64,000 bases of DNA, from the NCBI RefSeq assembly GCF_004011175.1, contig NZ_RQXX01000002.1, forward strand, positions 558,001-622,000, read 5' to 3'. Below the pieces are notes generated by a model. The model saw only the letters and a list, made by a program, of their open reading frames with translations, did no database searches and was not told the DNA's origin. How positions within the stretch are numbered: the stretch's first letter is position 1; each line of letters begins with the position of its first letter. Positions 43,992 through 54,097 of this stretch are shown one piece after another. The stretch is from Mesobaculum littorinae (lineage in GTDB: Bacteria > Pseudomonadota > Alphaproteobacteria > Rhodobacterales > Rhodobacteraceae). The translations under genes were made by a program, and so were the position numbers.

Positions 43992-44984
43992 TCAGGCGCG
44001 CCGGACGAAGAGCGTGGGCAGCGATGCGGGCGGGGCGAGGAGGCGCGACCAGCGACGGCGCTGCCTTTGGGGCAGGGCCGCGCGGAGGGTCGAGAAGGGC
44101 AGGGCGGGATCCCCGGACAGGACGCGGCGGTAGAGCGGGAAGAGGCCGGCGCGCAGGTAGCCCGACCAATGGCAGATGCGCCGCTCGGGCGCGGCAACGC
44201 GGTGCCCCAGTGCCGCCAGGGCACTCAGCGTCGCCGGATCATCGACCTGCATGTCCAGCCAGTTACCGGCGGGCCGCTTCAGACCCGCGCCCAGCGTGCG
44301 CTCGGGCGCGCAGAGCGCCAATTCCAGAAGCAAGTCGAAGAGGTCGTTTTCCCGGCTGGTGACGTTCAGCCATTCGGCCGAGGCGCCTGCCGGGCTGTCG
44401 AGCGCCCGCCGCGCGTCCGAGCGGAAGGCGGCTGCGAAGAGCAGCACCACCCGCCCGATGGACCCGGGCGGCAGGGCGGTCGCGGCGCGCAAGGCTACCC
44501 GCGCCCCCATCGAATGGGCGATGATCTGCACCGGGCGTCCGCTGCAGGCGTGGAGGTGCCGGACCAGCCGGGCCAGCGCGCCACCTGCCAGCGCCGCCGC
44601 CCGCCAGGCGCGCCAGAGCGACCCGCCGCCGTCCCAGCCAAACCCGATGCAGAGCGGCTCGGCCGTGTCGTCACCGGTCCGGGGGCGGGGGGCGGTCGGG
44701 CGGTGTGGCGGGGCTGCCGCGTCGGGCGCGCCGACGGTGCCCCGCCCGCACCCCAGATGCCGCGGCCAGGAGACGGCCCGGGGCCCCGAGGGGCGGGGAT
44801 CGAGGGACAGGATATGGGCATGCGGCGACAGCTCGGAGATGTCGGGGGTATACTTGAAGCCGTGCACCATCACGATCACGGGGCCGCGGGTGGCGGCCAG
44901 ATGCGGGGCGAGGCGCGCTGCGATGGCGCCGATCTCGTCACTGGCATTCACGGCAAGAAGCGGCATGCGTGCTGACCCCAACAT
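43992..44984 (-). CDS. Alpha/beta-fold hydrolase
   Basis: 330-residue serine hydrolase-like protein. The oxyanion region is VIVMVHGFKYTPDI (about residues 36-50) and the nucleophile elbow is IIAHSMGARVALRA (S near 158, H-S-M-G pattern). The aspartate and histidine of the triad are less obvious: candidates are in DMQVDDPATL and GHRVAAPERRICHWSG. The stretch about 70-108 is Pro/Arg-rich and may be a disordered insert. Substrate unknown. ATG 44984 has AAGGGAC upstream; ATG 44966 is an alternative. Divergent from the metZ leader. Confidence 0.78.
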   Translation of the reverse strand: MLGSARMPLLAVNASDEIGAIAARLAPHLAATRGPVIVMVHGFKYTPDISELSPHAHILSLDPRPSGPRAVSWPRHLGCGRGTVGAPDAAAPPHRPTAPRPRTGDDTAEPLCIGFGWDGGGSLWRAWRAAALAGGALARLVRHLHACSGRPVQIIAHSMGARVALRAATALPPGSIGRVVLLFAAAFRSDARRALDSPAGASAEWLNVTSRENDLFDLLLELALCAPERTLGAGLKRPAGNWLDMQVDDPATLSALAALGHRVAAPERRICHWSGYLRAGLFPLYRRVLSGDPALPFSTLRAALPQRQRRRWSRLLAPPASLPTLFVRRA

Positions 44985-45159
44985 CTTGTGCGTCCCTTGT
45001 CGCGGAAGCTTAAGACGGTGGCATGAAGCCTGGATTACGGCTCCGTGACGGTGCGGGGCTGTCGCGTCTGCGGCTGGGCTGGGTACGCCGGTCCGGCGCT
45101 GGATCGGCGCGGCCCATTCCGTCCCGGCCCGGCTGGGCCGACATTGCGCCGACCGTGGC

Positions 45160-45188
45160 TTGACCCGGCGATTGCACGGGGCTATGCC
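45160..45188 (+). promoter_or_regulatory. Sigma-70 promoter of metZ
   Basis: TTGACC (45160-45165), exactly 17 bp, TATGCC (45183-45188). The predicted start near 45195-45196 coincides with the first base of the riboswitch aptamer. Confidence 0.7.
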
Positions 45189-45195
45189 GCCGGCA

Positions 45196-45250
45196 TCGTG
45201 GCGATTTGTTCACCGGATTGCGGGCCACGTTAAACATGCCGCTAAAGAGG
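45196..45250 (+). promoter_or_regulatory. SAM-II riboswitch (metA RNA motif)
   Basis: CGTGGC (45197-45202) pairs with GCCACG (45224-45229) around GATTTG...CCGGATTGC, followed by TTAAA and GCTAAAGAGG at the 3' end. Conserved positions, spacing of under 60 nt, and placement upstream of a methionine gene in an alphaproteobacterium match SAM-II, an H-type pseudoknot that binds S-adenosylmethionine. Assigned by eye; a covariance-model search would settle it. Confidence 0.85.
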
Positions 45251-45268
45251 TCAGGGATCGTCGTGACG

Positions 45269-45300
45269 ACCCCCGGCGCTCTGGCGATCCGGGGGTTTTT
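45269..45300 (+). terminator. Riboswitch-linked intrinsic terminator
   Basis: ACCCCCGG / CCGGGGGT stem (45269-45276, 45289-45296) with an inner CGC/GCG pair, then TTTTCG. It lies 19 bp after the aptamer and 55 bp before metZ, so SAM probably controls transcription read-through rather than, or besides, translation. Confidence 0.88.
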
Positions 45301-45354
45301 CGTTTCCGGCGGCCACCTGTCGTGGTGCCGGCAGCGCGGCAGGAGGCACGGAAC

Positions 45355-46533
45355 ATGACCGATTGGAACACGCGCACCAAGCTCGTCCACGGCGGCACCC
45401 GCCGCAGCCAGTACGGCGAGGTGAGCGAGGCGATCTTTCTCACCCAGGGGTTCGTCTACGACACCGCCGAACAGGCCGAGGCCCGGTTTCAGCAGCTAGG
45501 CGATGACGAGTTCATATATGCGCGCTACGGCAACCCGACGGTGCGCATGTTCGAAGAGCGTATCGCCATGCTGGAAGGGGCCGAGGACGCCTTTGCCACC
45601 GCCAGCGGCATGGCGGCGGTCAGTGGCGCCCTGACCTCGATGCTGAAGGCGGGCGACCACGTGGTCAGCGCCCGGGCGCTGTTCGGGTCGTGCCTCTACA
45701 TCCTCGAAGAGGTGCTGTCGCGCTTCGGGGTCGAGGTCACCTTTGTCGACGGCACCGACCTGGAAGCCTGGCGCGCCGCCGTGCGTCCCGACACCAGGGC
45801 GGTGTTCCTCGAAACGATGTCGAACCCGACGCTCGAGGTCGTGGACCTGAAATCGGTGGCCGAGATCGCGCACGCGGCAGGCGCGCTCGTGGTGGCCGAC
45901 AATGTCTTTGCCACGCCGATCTATTCCAACGCCATCGCGCTCGGGGCCGACGTGGTGATCTATTCCGCCACCAAGCATATCGACGGGCAGGGCCGCTGCC
46001 TGGGCGGGGTGATCCTGGGCAGCCGCGAGTTCATCCGCAAGACCGCCGAGCCCTATCTCAAGCATACCGGCGCGGCGATGAGCCCGTTCAACGCCTGGGT
46101 GCTGCTCAAGGGTCTGGAAACGCTCGACCTGCGGGTGCGGGCCCAGGCGGAGGGCGCGCAGAAGCTGGCCGAGGCGCTGCACGGCGACGCACGGCTCGCC
46201 CGCGTGATCTATCCGGGCCTGCCCGACCACCCGCAACACGCGCTGACACAGGCGCAGACCGGGTCGGGCGGCACGGTGCTGTCGATCGACCTTGCCGGGG
46301 GGCAGGAGGCCGCGTTCCGGTTCCTGAACGCGCTGACGATCTGCGTGATCTCGAACAATCTCGGGGATGCCAAGAGCATTGCCACCCATCCCGCGACGAC
46401 CACCCACCAGCGTCTGCCGGCGGACCAGAAGACGACTTTGGGCATCACCCCCGGTCTGGTGCGGATCTCGGTGGGGATCGAGGACACCGCCGACCTGATC
46501 GCGGATTTCCGCAACGCGCTTTCCGCGGTATGA
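45355..46533 (+). CDS. metZ: O-succinylhomoserine sulfhydrylase
   Basis: 392-residue PLP enzyme of the Cys/Met metabolism family that makes homocysteine directly from O-succinylhomoserine (or O-acetylhomoserine) and sulfide. PLP lysine lies in YSATKHIDGQGRCLGG, with YARYGNPTVRMFEERIAMLE at the tetramer/active site and DNVFATPIYSN carrying the pyridine-binding aspartate. The GQGR context is characteristic of MetZ against cystathionine gamma-synthase. AGGAGG (45341-45346) supports ATG 45355. Expression is likely repressed by SAM via the upstream SAM-II element and terminator. Sulfite from the taurine pathway, once reduced, could feed this step. Confidence 0.95.
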   Translation: MTDWNTRTKLVHGGTRRSQYGEVSEAIFLTQGFVYDTAEQAEARFQQLGDDEFIYARYGNPTVRMFEERIAMLEGAEDAFATASGMAAVSGALTSMLKAGDHVVSARALFGSCLYILEEVLSRFGVEVTFVDGTDLEAWRAAVRPDTRAVFLETMSNPTLEVVDLKSVAEIAHAAGALVVADNVFATPIYSNAIALGADVVIYSATKHIDGQGRCLGGVILGSREFIRKTAEPYLKHTGAAMSPFNAWVLLKGLETLDLRVRAQAEGAQKLAEALHGDARLARVIYPGLPDHPQHALTQAQTGSGGTVLSIDLAGGQEAAFRFLNALTICVISNNLGDAKSIATHPATTTHQRLPADQKTTLGITPGLVRISVGIEDTADLIADFRNALSAV

Positions 46534-46542
46534 TCGTATCGC

Positions 46543-46576
46543 GGTCCGGGCCCTGCTGCCGCAGGACGCCCGGACC
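46543..46576 (+). terminator. Stem-loop after metZ
   Basis: GGTCCGGGC / GCCCGGACC (9 bp) stacked on CCTGC / GCAGG (5 bp) with a TGCC loop and an AC bulge, 10 bp after the metZ stop. No T-tract. Confidence 0.6.
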
Positions 46577-46700
46577 GGCCCACATACGTCTGCGTGAGAT
46601 TTTTGCAGCAAGGACAAGGAGCATACCCGTCCCTGCCTCCGTAATTTGTAGGAATTTTCCTTAAGAGTACCTATCATGGCTCCCTGGACGGGGGACTGAC

Positions 46701-47804
<1,104 letters not shown>

Positions 47805-47859
47805 ATGCGCGTGGGCGGCGGTGCTAGGCAGGCGGAAGCTTCGTAGGAGATCGCCGCCG

Positions 47860-48417
47860 ATGCCCGGACCCATCGACCTGAGCTGCCGCTGCGGCGCGGT
47901 GGCGGTGCGCGTGGCCGAAGGGCCGGGGATGCGCTGCACCTGCTACTGCGCCGACTGCCGCGGCTATGCCCACCGGTTGGGGAGGGGAGAGATCCTCGAC
48001 CCCGCCGGCGGCACCGAGGTCTATCACACCACACCGGATCTGGTCAGCATAACCCGCGGTGCCGATCGCATCGCCTGCCTGCGGATGACGCAGCGCGGCC
48101 CGTTGCGGTGGTTCGCGGCCTGTTGCAACACCCCGCTCGCGGGCACGCCGCCGACGCGGGCCGTTCCCTTCGTCGGGATCGTTTTGGCCGGCGCGGCCGA
48201 CCCTGAGGCCGCGGGGCGATGCCGGGCCCGGCTGTTTCCGGATGCCGCGACCGCGCCGCTGACCGGGCGTCCCAGGGCGCGCCGCGGTAACGTGGCGGCG
48301 GTGGTGGGCGGCGTCGTCGCGCGCGGGATCGCCGCGCGGCTGGCCGGGCGCCACCGCGACACGCCGTTCTTCGACGCCGCCGGCGCCCCCGTCGCCCAGC
48401 CCGAGCCCCCGGCATGA
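47860..48417 (+). CDS. GFA-like cysteine-rich protein (DUF6151 type)
   Basis: 185-residue protein whose first half carries the zinc-binding cysteine pattern of glutathione-dependent formaldehyde-activating-like proteins: LSCRCGAVAV, CTCYCADCRGYAHRLGRGE and WFAACCNTPLAGTPP. Similar proteins are annotated DUF6151. The C-terminal half (about 115-185) is Arg/Ala-rich with AAVVGGVVARGIAARLAG. Enzymatic role is unproven for this group. AGGAGA lies 9 bp before ATG 47860. The stop overlaps the trkH start (ATGA), so the two are translated together. Confidence 0.82.
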   Translation: MPGPIDLSCRCGAVAVRVAEGPGMRCTCYCADCRGYAHRLGRGEILDPAGGTEVYHTTPDLVSITRGADRIACLRMTQRGPLRWFAACCNTPLAGTPPTRAVPFVGIVLAGAADPEAAGRCRARLFPDAATAPLTGRPRARRGNVAAVVGGVVARGIAARLAGRHRDTPFFDAAGAPVAQPEPPA

Positions 48418-49895
48418 GCGGCGCGGTCCGCCGATCCCGCCCCGTCGCGCTGGACCTGCGTCCGGTCGGCTACGTGATCGGGCTTCTGGTCACCGCGCTG
48501 GGCCTGTCGATGCTGGTGCCGCTGACCGTCGATATCGTCGTGCGCAACGGCTATTGGCCCGACTTCGCCGAGGCCTCGGCGATCACCGCGCTGACCGGCG
48601 CGCTTCTCGCCCTGGCCTGTGCGAACGGCACCAGCGAACGGCTGTCGATCCAGCAGACCTTTCTTCTGACCACCGCGGTCTGGATCGTGCTGCCGATCTT
48701 CGGCGCGATCCCCTTCGTGCTAAGCGAAACCGACGCCAGCGTGACCGACGCGTTCTTCGAGGCCGTCTCGGGCATGACGACGACCGGCTCGACCGTGTTC
48801 TCGGGCCTCGACGATCTGCCGCACGGCATCCTTTTGTGGCGCTCGATGCTGCAATGGTTCGGCGGCATCGGGATCGTCGTCGTCGCCATGGTGTTCCTGC
48901 CGGAACTGCGGGTTGGCGGCATGCAGATCTTCCGCTCGGAAGCCTTCGAGACGATGGGCAAGATCCTGCCCCGCGCGGCCGAGATCGCGGCCCAGATCTC
49001 GTGGATCTACGTCGTGCTGACCTTCGTCTGCTTCCTTGGCTACGTGGCACTGGGGATGTCCAGCTTCGACGCGATCAACCATGCGCTCACCACCATGTCG
49101 ACGGGCGGCTTTTCGACCCGTGATGCCTCCTTCGGGGCGTTCCAGGGCGCGCCGGAATACTACGCCTCGGTCTTCATGATCCTCGCCAGCCTGCCTTTCG
49201 TCCGCTACATCCAGGTGATCGCCGGACACGGGCGACCACTGTTCCGCGACGCGCAGGTGCGGGCGTTCATCTCCGTGATCCTCGTCGTCGTGCTGTTGCT
49301 GGCGGGCTACCAGGTCGCGTTCCTGGGCCGCGGGATCGAGGAGAGCGTGCGCGAGGCGGTGTTCAACGCGACCTCGGTCATGTCGGGCACCGGATTTGCC
49401 AGCGTCGACTACCAGCTCTGGGGGCCCTTCGCGATGGTGGTCTTCTTCACCGTCGGGCTGGTCGGCGGCTGCGCGGGGTCGACCTGCTGTTCGATCAAGA
49501 TCTTCCGCTACCAGATCCTGATTTCGTCGATCCGGGCCCAGATCCAGCGCATCCATTCGCCGCACGGGCTGTTTACGCCGCGCTTTGACGGACGACCGGT
49601 CGACGACGAGGTTCTGAACTCGGTCATGGCCTTCTTCGTGCTCTTCGTCGTGTCGCTGGGGGTGCTGTCGGTGCTGCTGTCGCTGACGGGGCTCGATTTC
49701 ACCACCTCGCTGACGGGCGCGGCGACGGCGATCGCGAATATCGGCCCGGGCCTGGGCGACATCATCGGCCCCGCGGGGAATTTCGCCGCGATCAACCCCA
49801 CGGCGAAGTGGCTGCTGATCGGCGGAATGATCGTCGGGCGGCTCGAGCTGATGGCGGTCTACGTCCTCTTTACCCTGACCTTCTGGCGGACCTGA
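48414..49895 (+). CDS. trkH: TrkH-family potassium uptake protein
   Basis: 493-residue integral membrane potassium translocator. The four pore loops of the superfamily are visible: GMTTTGSTVFSG, MSTGGFSTRD, MSGTGFASVD and ANIGPGLGDI, each with the selectivity glycine. LQWFGGIGIVVVAMVFLPEL and the GCAGSTCCSIKIFR motif are typical of TrkH. It requires a cytoplasmic TrkA regulator, which is not in the window. ATG 48414 overlaps the preceding gene. Converges with the pseudo-protease gene. Confidence 0.94.
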   Translation: MSGAVRRSRPVALDLRPVGYVIGLLVTALGLSMLVPLTVDIVVRNGYWPDFAEASAITALTGALLALACANGTSERLSIQQTFLLTTAVWIVLPIFGAIPFVLSETDASVTDAFFEAVSGMTTTGSTVFSGLDDLPHGILLWRSMLQWFGGIGIVVVAMVFLPELRVGGMQIFRSEAFETMGKILPRAAEIAAQISWIYVVLTFVCFLGYVALGMSSFDAINHALTTMSTGGFSTRDASFGAFQGAPEYYASVFMILASLPFVRYIQVIAGHGRPLFRDAQVRAFISVILVVVLLLAGYQVAFLGRGIEESVREAVFNATSVMSGTGFASVDYQLWGPFAMVVFFTVGLVGGCAGSTCCSIKIFRYQILISSIRAQIQRIHSPHGLFTPRFDGRPVDDEVLNSVMAFFVLFVVSLGVLSVLLSLTGLDFTTSLTGAATAIANIGPGLGDIIGPAGNFAAINPTAKWLLIGGMIVGRLELMAVYVLFTLTFWRT

Positions 49896-50210
49896 GGCGC
49901 AGCCCCGGGCGGCGCGGCAGTCGGGGCCCGACCGAATGGGCGCGACCCGCGACCCTGCGGGAGGCGCGGCGGAGTGGTCTTCCGGAAAGGTTCTTAGGCC
50001 GGCCGAGGCCCCTGGCTGCGCGGTCTACGCCCCCTCATCAGAACGTTTTGGGGACGTTGACGTAAGTCGTCACGCAGCGGCAGCGCGCCGTTCCGACCCG
50101 ACCGGACAGAACAGCCGCCCGAACGGAACAGGGGCACCGCCCGACGCGATGCCCCTGTTCATGGTGCCGTTTTCCCGGCGGATCGGCCGGGTGCCTGACG
50201 CGGCGGGCGG
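49896..50210. other. Gap between convergent trkH and pseudo-protease genes
   Basis: 315 bp. Contains the hairpin at 50126-50160; no gene is supported. A terminator for trkH on the plus strand is not obvious. Confidence 0.5.
50126..50160 (-). terminator. Terminator-like hairpin after pseudo-protease gene
   Basis: Perfect 11-bp stem GAACAGGGGCA / TGCCCCTGTTC with a 13-base loop, 51 bp beyond the stop on the minus strand, then CGTTCGG. Confidence 0.6.
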
Positions 50211-52397
50211 TCAGTCCCAGCAGCTGACCAGCACGGTCATGCCGCCGGCCTTGCGCCCCAGCTGATCGGGGTTGAGCGTGCTGCGATCCTCGGCCTCGGA
50301 CACCTGCACACCCTCGCGCCCCAGAAAGGCGGCGATTGTGTCGCTGTCGGCGGCGAAGGACACGCCGTCGGGCAGGACCCGACCGCCATCCTCGTTTCGC
50401 GGCAGAAGCATTCCCAGGACCGCGCCGGTGGCATCGAGCACCGGGCCGCCCGCGTCGCCGGGCTGGGTTCCGACTTCGAGCCGGCGCACGGTGTCCGCCC
50501 CGTCGAGCCCGCGCAGGTCCGCCAGCCGCCCGAAGGTCAGGCTGGGCGCGCCCAGCACCCCTTCGTAGGAAAACCCGGACACGGCGACTTCGCTCTGCAG
50601 GCGTGGCGTCGCGGTCTGAAGGCGGGCGTAATCGCTCGGGGACAGCGGCGATTGCGGCCGCAGCAGCGCCAGGCCGCTGGCGTCGTCCTGCGCCGCGATC
50701 TCGGCCTCGACGGCTTCGTCCAGCGTGATCCGCCCGCAAGAGCCCAGGATGTCCGAGGTGGTCAGCACCATGCCCGCGGCATCGACGTAGAAGCCCGAGC
50801 GCGACAGCTCGGGCCGGCGGATCTGCAGGCCGGCCAGTAGATCGACGCGCTGCGTCTCGTCCGGGGCGCCGACGCGGTCGGGCATCACCACGCCCGGGAT
50901 CGGCGCGAAGCTCTGGCGCATCTCGTCCAGCACCCGCGCGCGCCGCTCTTCGTCGCCGCGCGGCCAGATCAGCGTGAAGCCCTTGACCGACCCGTCGACC
51001 AGCCCGGCCTCGGTATGCGAGACGAAGTCGGCGTTCTGCCCCTCCAGCCGGAACACGGTGTCGTCGCGGTCGCGCGGGCCGTCCTGCGGCACGATCTCGA
51101 GCGTCTGCATGACGTCGTAGAGCCCTGCCAGCGTGTCGCCGTCGCCGTCCTGCGAAATCAGCAGGACGCGGTAGGCGGCGCCGTCCTCGATGGCATCGTA
51201 ATGGGCGAAGGGCGGCTCGTAGCGGGAAAACTCGACCAGGGCGGTCGGCATCCGCATCTCGATCCCGGCGGTATCGTCGCGCACGAGGTCGAGCCCGAGG
51301 CCTTCGAGGATGGCGTTGTAGTCCGCCATCAGCTCGTCGCGCTGGCGGGTCGTCAGGACGCCGGTGACGTCATATCCCTTCCGTGCCTGCCAGTCGCCCA
51401 TCGCGGCGCGGGTGCCGCGACCGAAGGCGCCGTCGATGGCGGCGTCGTAGACACCCGCCCACTGCATCGCGCGCTGCAGGGCGCGGCGTTCTTCGCCGCT
51501 CAGGCCCGCCTCGCTCTGCCGGGCTTCGGCGACGGTTTCATAGACCGGGGCGGGGCCTTCCTCTTCCACGCGGGCGGCGTAGGCCCGGGCCAGGGCGGCG
51601 CGCTGCGCAGTGGTCAAAACGCCTGTGGGGTCGGCGCCCACGTCGGTTTGCCAGTCCGACATCGCGGCGCGGGTCGACCGGCCGAAGGCGCCGTCGATCG
51701 GGCCGCGGTAGAAGCCCAGCCGCCGCAGCGCGCGCTGAAGCTCGCGCCGCGCCTCGCCGTCGAGCGCGCGTTCTGACTGGCGCGCCTCGGCCACGGTCTC
51801 GGTGTCGGCCGCCGTTTGGGACGACGTGTCGCTCGTTGTTCCGGTGGCGGTTCCGGTGGAAGCTTCAGTGGCGGGCTGGCCGGCTTCCGGCGCAGTGTCG
51901 CCGGTGCGCGCGCCAGCCGCGTCCTGGGCGGCGACGACGGCATCGGCCAGCGCATCCTCGGCGGCCGAGGGCGCATCGGCGGTTGCGTCCTCCGCGTCGC
52001 CCTCGGTGTCCGGCGCATCGGGGAGGGCCTGCGCAGTGTCGACGCCGGCGGGCTCTTCCCCCTCGGCGGGCCAGAAACGGGTGCCGAAGCTTTGGCCATC
52101 GGTGACGAAGCTGTCGCCCGGGATCAGCCCGCGGCGCCGCAGGTCGCTGCGCGTCGCGGCGGCGGCGTCCTCGGTCAGCGGGCCGACGGTGATCGCGTAC
52201 CACGCGCTGCTGCCCAGCCGGAATCCGGCGACATCCTCGATCTGGCCGGCGTAATCGCGCGCGGCCTCGACCGCCTCGGCCCGGGAGGGTTGCGCCTCGA
52301 TCTGCAGCCAGACGTCCTGTGCCGTCGCCGCACCGGCCACAAAACCCGCGGCGCCGACGGTGTAGGCCGCAAGAAGCAGCCGGATAACTCTACTCAT
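50211..52397 (-). CDS. Exported peptidoglycan-binding protein with inactive trypsin-like domain
   Basis: 728 residues. Signal peptide 1-26 (ATA-QD cleavage), a SPOR-like region (about 28-100), an acidic Ala/Asp-rich linker (about 115-200), and two peptidoglycan_binding_1 repeats (about 203-272 and 288-357) sharing ETVAEARQSE and IDGAFGRSTRAAM-type motifs. A middle domain (about 370-510) is unassigned. The C-terminal 190 residues resemble a trypsin/DegP fold: VDAAGMVLTTSDILGSCGRI, DDASGLALLRPQSPL and TQPGDAGGPVLDATGAVLG. At the His and Ser positions this protein has Ser-Asp and Ala (GDAGG for GNSGG), so it should not be proteolytic. Probably a periplasmic wall-binding scaffold. Similar proteins may be misnamed serine proteases. 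Confidence 0.82.
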   Translation of the reverse strand: MSRVIRLLLAAYTVGAAGFVAGAATAQDVWLQIEAQPSRAEAVEAARDYAGQIEDVAGFRLGSSAWYAITVGPLTEDAAAATRSDLRRRGLIPGDSFVTDGQSFGTRFWPAEGEEPAGVDTAQALPDAPDTEGDAEDATADAPSAAEDALADAVVAAQDAAGARTGDTAPEAGQPATEASTGTATGTTSDTSSQTAADTETVAEARQSERALDGEARRELQRALRRLGFYRGPIDGAFGRSTRAAMSDWQTDVGADPTGVLTTAQRAALARAYAARVEEEGPAPVYETVAEARQSEAGLSGEERRALQRAMQWAGVYDAAIDGAFGRGTRAAMGDWQARKGYDVTGVLTTRQRDELMADYNAILEGLGLDLVRDDTAGIEMRMPTALVEFSRYEPPFAHYDAIEDGAAYRVLLISQDGDGDTLAGLYDVMQTLEIVPQDGPRDRDDTVFRLEGQNADFVSHTEAGLVDGSVKGFTLIWPRGDEERRARVLDEMRQSFAPIPGVVMPDRVGAPDETQRVDLLAGLQIRRPELSRSGFYVDAAGMVLTTSDILGSCGRITLDEAVEAEIAAQDDASGLALLRPQSPLSPSDYARLQTATPRLQSEVAVSGFSYEGVLGAPSLTFGRLADLRGLDGADTVRRLEVGTQPGDAGGPVLDATGAVLGMLLPRNEDGGRVLPDGVSFAADSDTIAAFLGREGVQVSEAEDRSTLNPDQLGRKAGGMTVLVSCWD

Positions 52398-52618
52398 TCT
52401 TTGTCCGTATTTCTTGACGCGTTCAATCGCCGCGAAGGAAGCCCGCCCCCGGCGTCCACCCTATCACCCCGGATGGGGGGCGCACGTCAAGAATGCGGGC
52501 CTGCGTCGGGGGGCCGCGATTGACCCTTGTTGCCCTTCTGCCTATGCAGTGCCCGCACGAGGGGGCAGGCCCCCCGGAACGGGTGCGGAGACGATCCGCG
52601 AAGGGAACGGCGACACAC

Positions 52619-53554
52619 ATGGCAACCGGCGGACCGGCGGACAAACCGCGCAGCTTTCAAGAGATCATCCTGCGGCTTCAGGCCTACTGGGCGGCACAGG
52701 GCTGCGCCATCCTGCAACCCTACGACATGGAGGTCGGCGCGGGCACCTTCCACCCGGCCACCACGCTGCGCGCGCTGGGGCCGACGCCCTGGGCCGCGGC
52801 CTATGTCCAGCCCTCGCGCCGCCCGACCGACGGGCGCTACGGCGACAGCCCGAACCGCTGGCAGCACTACTACCAGTTCCAGGTGCTCATCAAACCCTCG
52901 CCCCCCGATTTCCAGGCGATCTACCTGGGCAGCCTCGAGGCCATCGGCATCGACATGTCGCTGCACGACATCCGCTTTGTCGAGGATGACTGGGAAAGCC
53001 CGACGCTGGGCGCCTGGGGTTTGGGTTGGGAGGTCTGGTGCGACGGCATGGAGGTGTCGCAGTTCACCTATTTCCAGCAGGTCGGCGGGCATGACTGCCG
53101 CCCCGTTTCGGGCGAGCTGACCTACGGGCTGGAACGGCTGGCGATGTACGTGCTGGGCTATGACGACGGCAACGCGATGCCCTTCAATGACCCCGGCGCG
53201 CCGATCCCGCTGACCTATGGCGACGTCTTCCGCGAGGCCGAGGCGCAGTATGCGCGCTGGAATTTCGACGTGGCCGACACGCACATGCTGATGCGCCATT
53301 TCGAGGATGCCGAAGCCGAGTGCGCCCGCATCCTGTCGGAACCGGCCCTGGACCTCAAGACCGGGCGCCGCATCGTCATGGCGCAGCCCGCCTACGACCA
53401 GTGCATCAAGGCCAGCCACTTGTTCAACCTGCTCGATGCGCGCGGCGTGATCTCGGTCACCGAACGGCAGGCCTACATCGGGCGCGTGCGCGCGCTGGCC
53501 AAGGCCTGTGCCGATGCCTACCTGCTGACCGAGGCGGGGGGCTTTTCCGCATGA
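52619..53554 (+). CDS. glyQ: Glycyl-tRNA synthetase alpha subunit
   Basis: 311-residue catalytic subunit of the bacterial alpha2beta2 glycyl-tRNA synthetase, a class II enzyme. [57 protein letters not shown] and [29 protein letters not shown] are all family-defining. ATG 52619 has AGGGAACGGCGA upstream. It heads a glyQ-DUF6446-glyS operon with short gaps. Divergent from the pseudo-protease gene. Confidence 0.98.
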   Translation: MATGGPADKPRSFQEIILRLQAYWAAQGCAILQPYDMEVGAGTFHPATTLRALGPTPWAAAYVQPSRRPTDGRYGDSPNRWQHYYQFQVLIKPSPPDFQAIYLGSLEAIGIDMSLHDIRFVEDDWESPTLGAWGLGWEVWCDGMEVSQFTYFQQVGGHDCRPVSGELTYGLERLAMYVLGYDDGNAMPFNDPGAPIPLTYGDVFREAEAQYARWNFDVADTHMLMRHFEDAEAECARILSEPALDLKTGRRIVMAQPAYDQCIKASHLFNLLDARGVISVTERQAYIGRVRALAKACADAYLLTEAGGFSA

Positions 53555-53576
53555 TCGCCAGCGATCCGGTCCGGTC

Positions 53577-54095
53577 ATGAACGGCAAGCTTCTCGGAGGA
53601 TCCATCGTGGGGATCGCGCTCGTCGCCGGTGCGGCGCTTTACTATCTGCAGGTCTATGCCTTCTACGACGAGGTCGAATTCACCCCCGACGCGATCCGCA
53701 TGACCCCGGTCGCGACCGGTCAGCCGGAATCGATGCCGGCCGAGGATTTCGAGGCGATCGACGCCGACAGCTCGCCCCTGCGCTACCGCGCCTGCTTCCG
53801 CCTCCCTCTGTCGCAGCCGACGCTGACCGAAACCTACGAGATCTACGACAATCCCGAGCCGCTGACCGCGCCGCCCTGGTTCGACTGCTTCGATGCCGGC
53901 GCGGTCGAGGCGGCGCTGGAGAGCGGCGAGGCGATGGCCTTCCTGGGCGAGCACAACGTCTCTTACGGCGTCGACCGGGTGATCGCCGTCTTCAACGACG
54001 GCCGCGCCTATGCGTGGCACCAGCTCAATGACTGCGGCGAACTCGACTATGCCGGCAACCCGGTGGGCGAGGCCTGTCCCCCGCGCGAGGAATAA
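53577..54095 (+). CDS. DUF6446 single-pass membrane protein
   Basis: 172 residues: one N-terminal membrane helix (about 5-24, LLGGSIVGIALVAGAALYYL) and a soluble, probably periplasmic domain with three spaced cysteines (RACFRLPL, WFDCFDAG, LNDCGELD plus EACPPREE). A gene of this type lies between glyQ and glyS in many Rhodobacteraceae and is catalogued as DUF6446, with no known function. It starts 22 bp after glyQ and ends 2 bp before glyS, so it is part of the operon. A synthetase-related role is not implied by the sequence. Confidence 0.85.
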   Translation: MNGKLLGGSIVGIALVAGAALYYLQVYAFYDEVEFTPDAIRMTPVATGQPESMPAEDFEAIDADSSPLRYRACFRLPLSQPTLTETYEIYDNPEPLTAPPWFDCFDAGAVEAALESGEAMAFLGEHNVSYGVDRVIAVFNDGRAYAWHQLNDCGELDYAGNPVGEACPPREE

Positions 54096-54097
54096 TC

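Noticed and set aside
46640-46677. Zur-box or strong promoter before folE2.
   Set aside because: The region is AT-rich but I could not align a Zur palindrome or a well-spaced -35/-10 pair.
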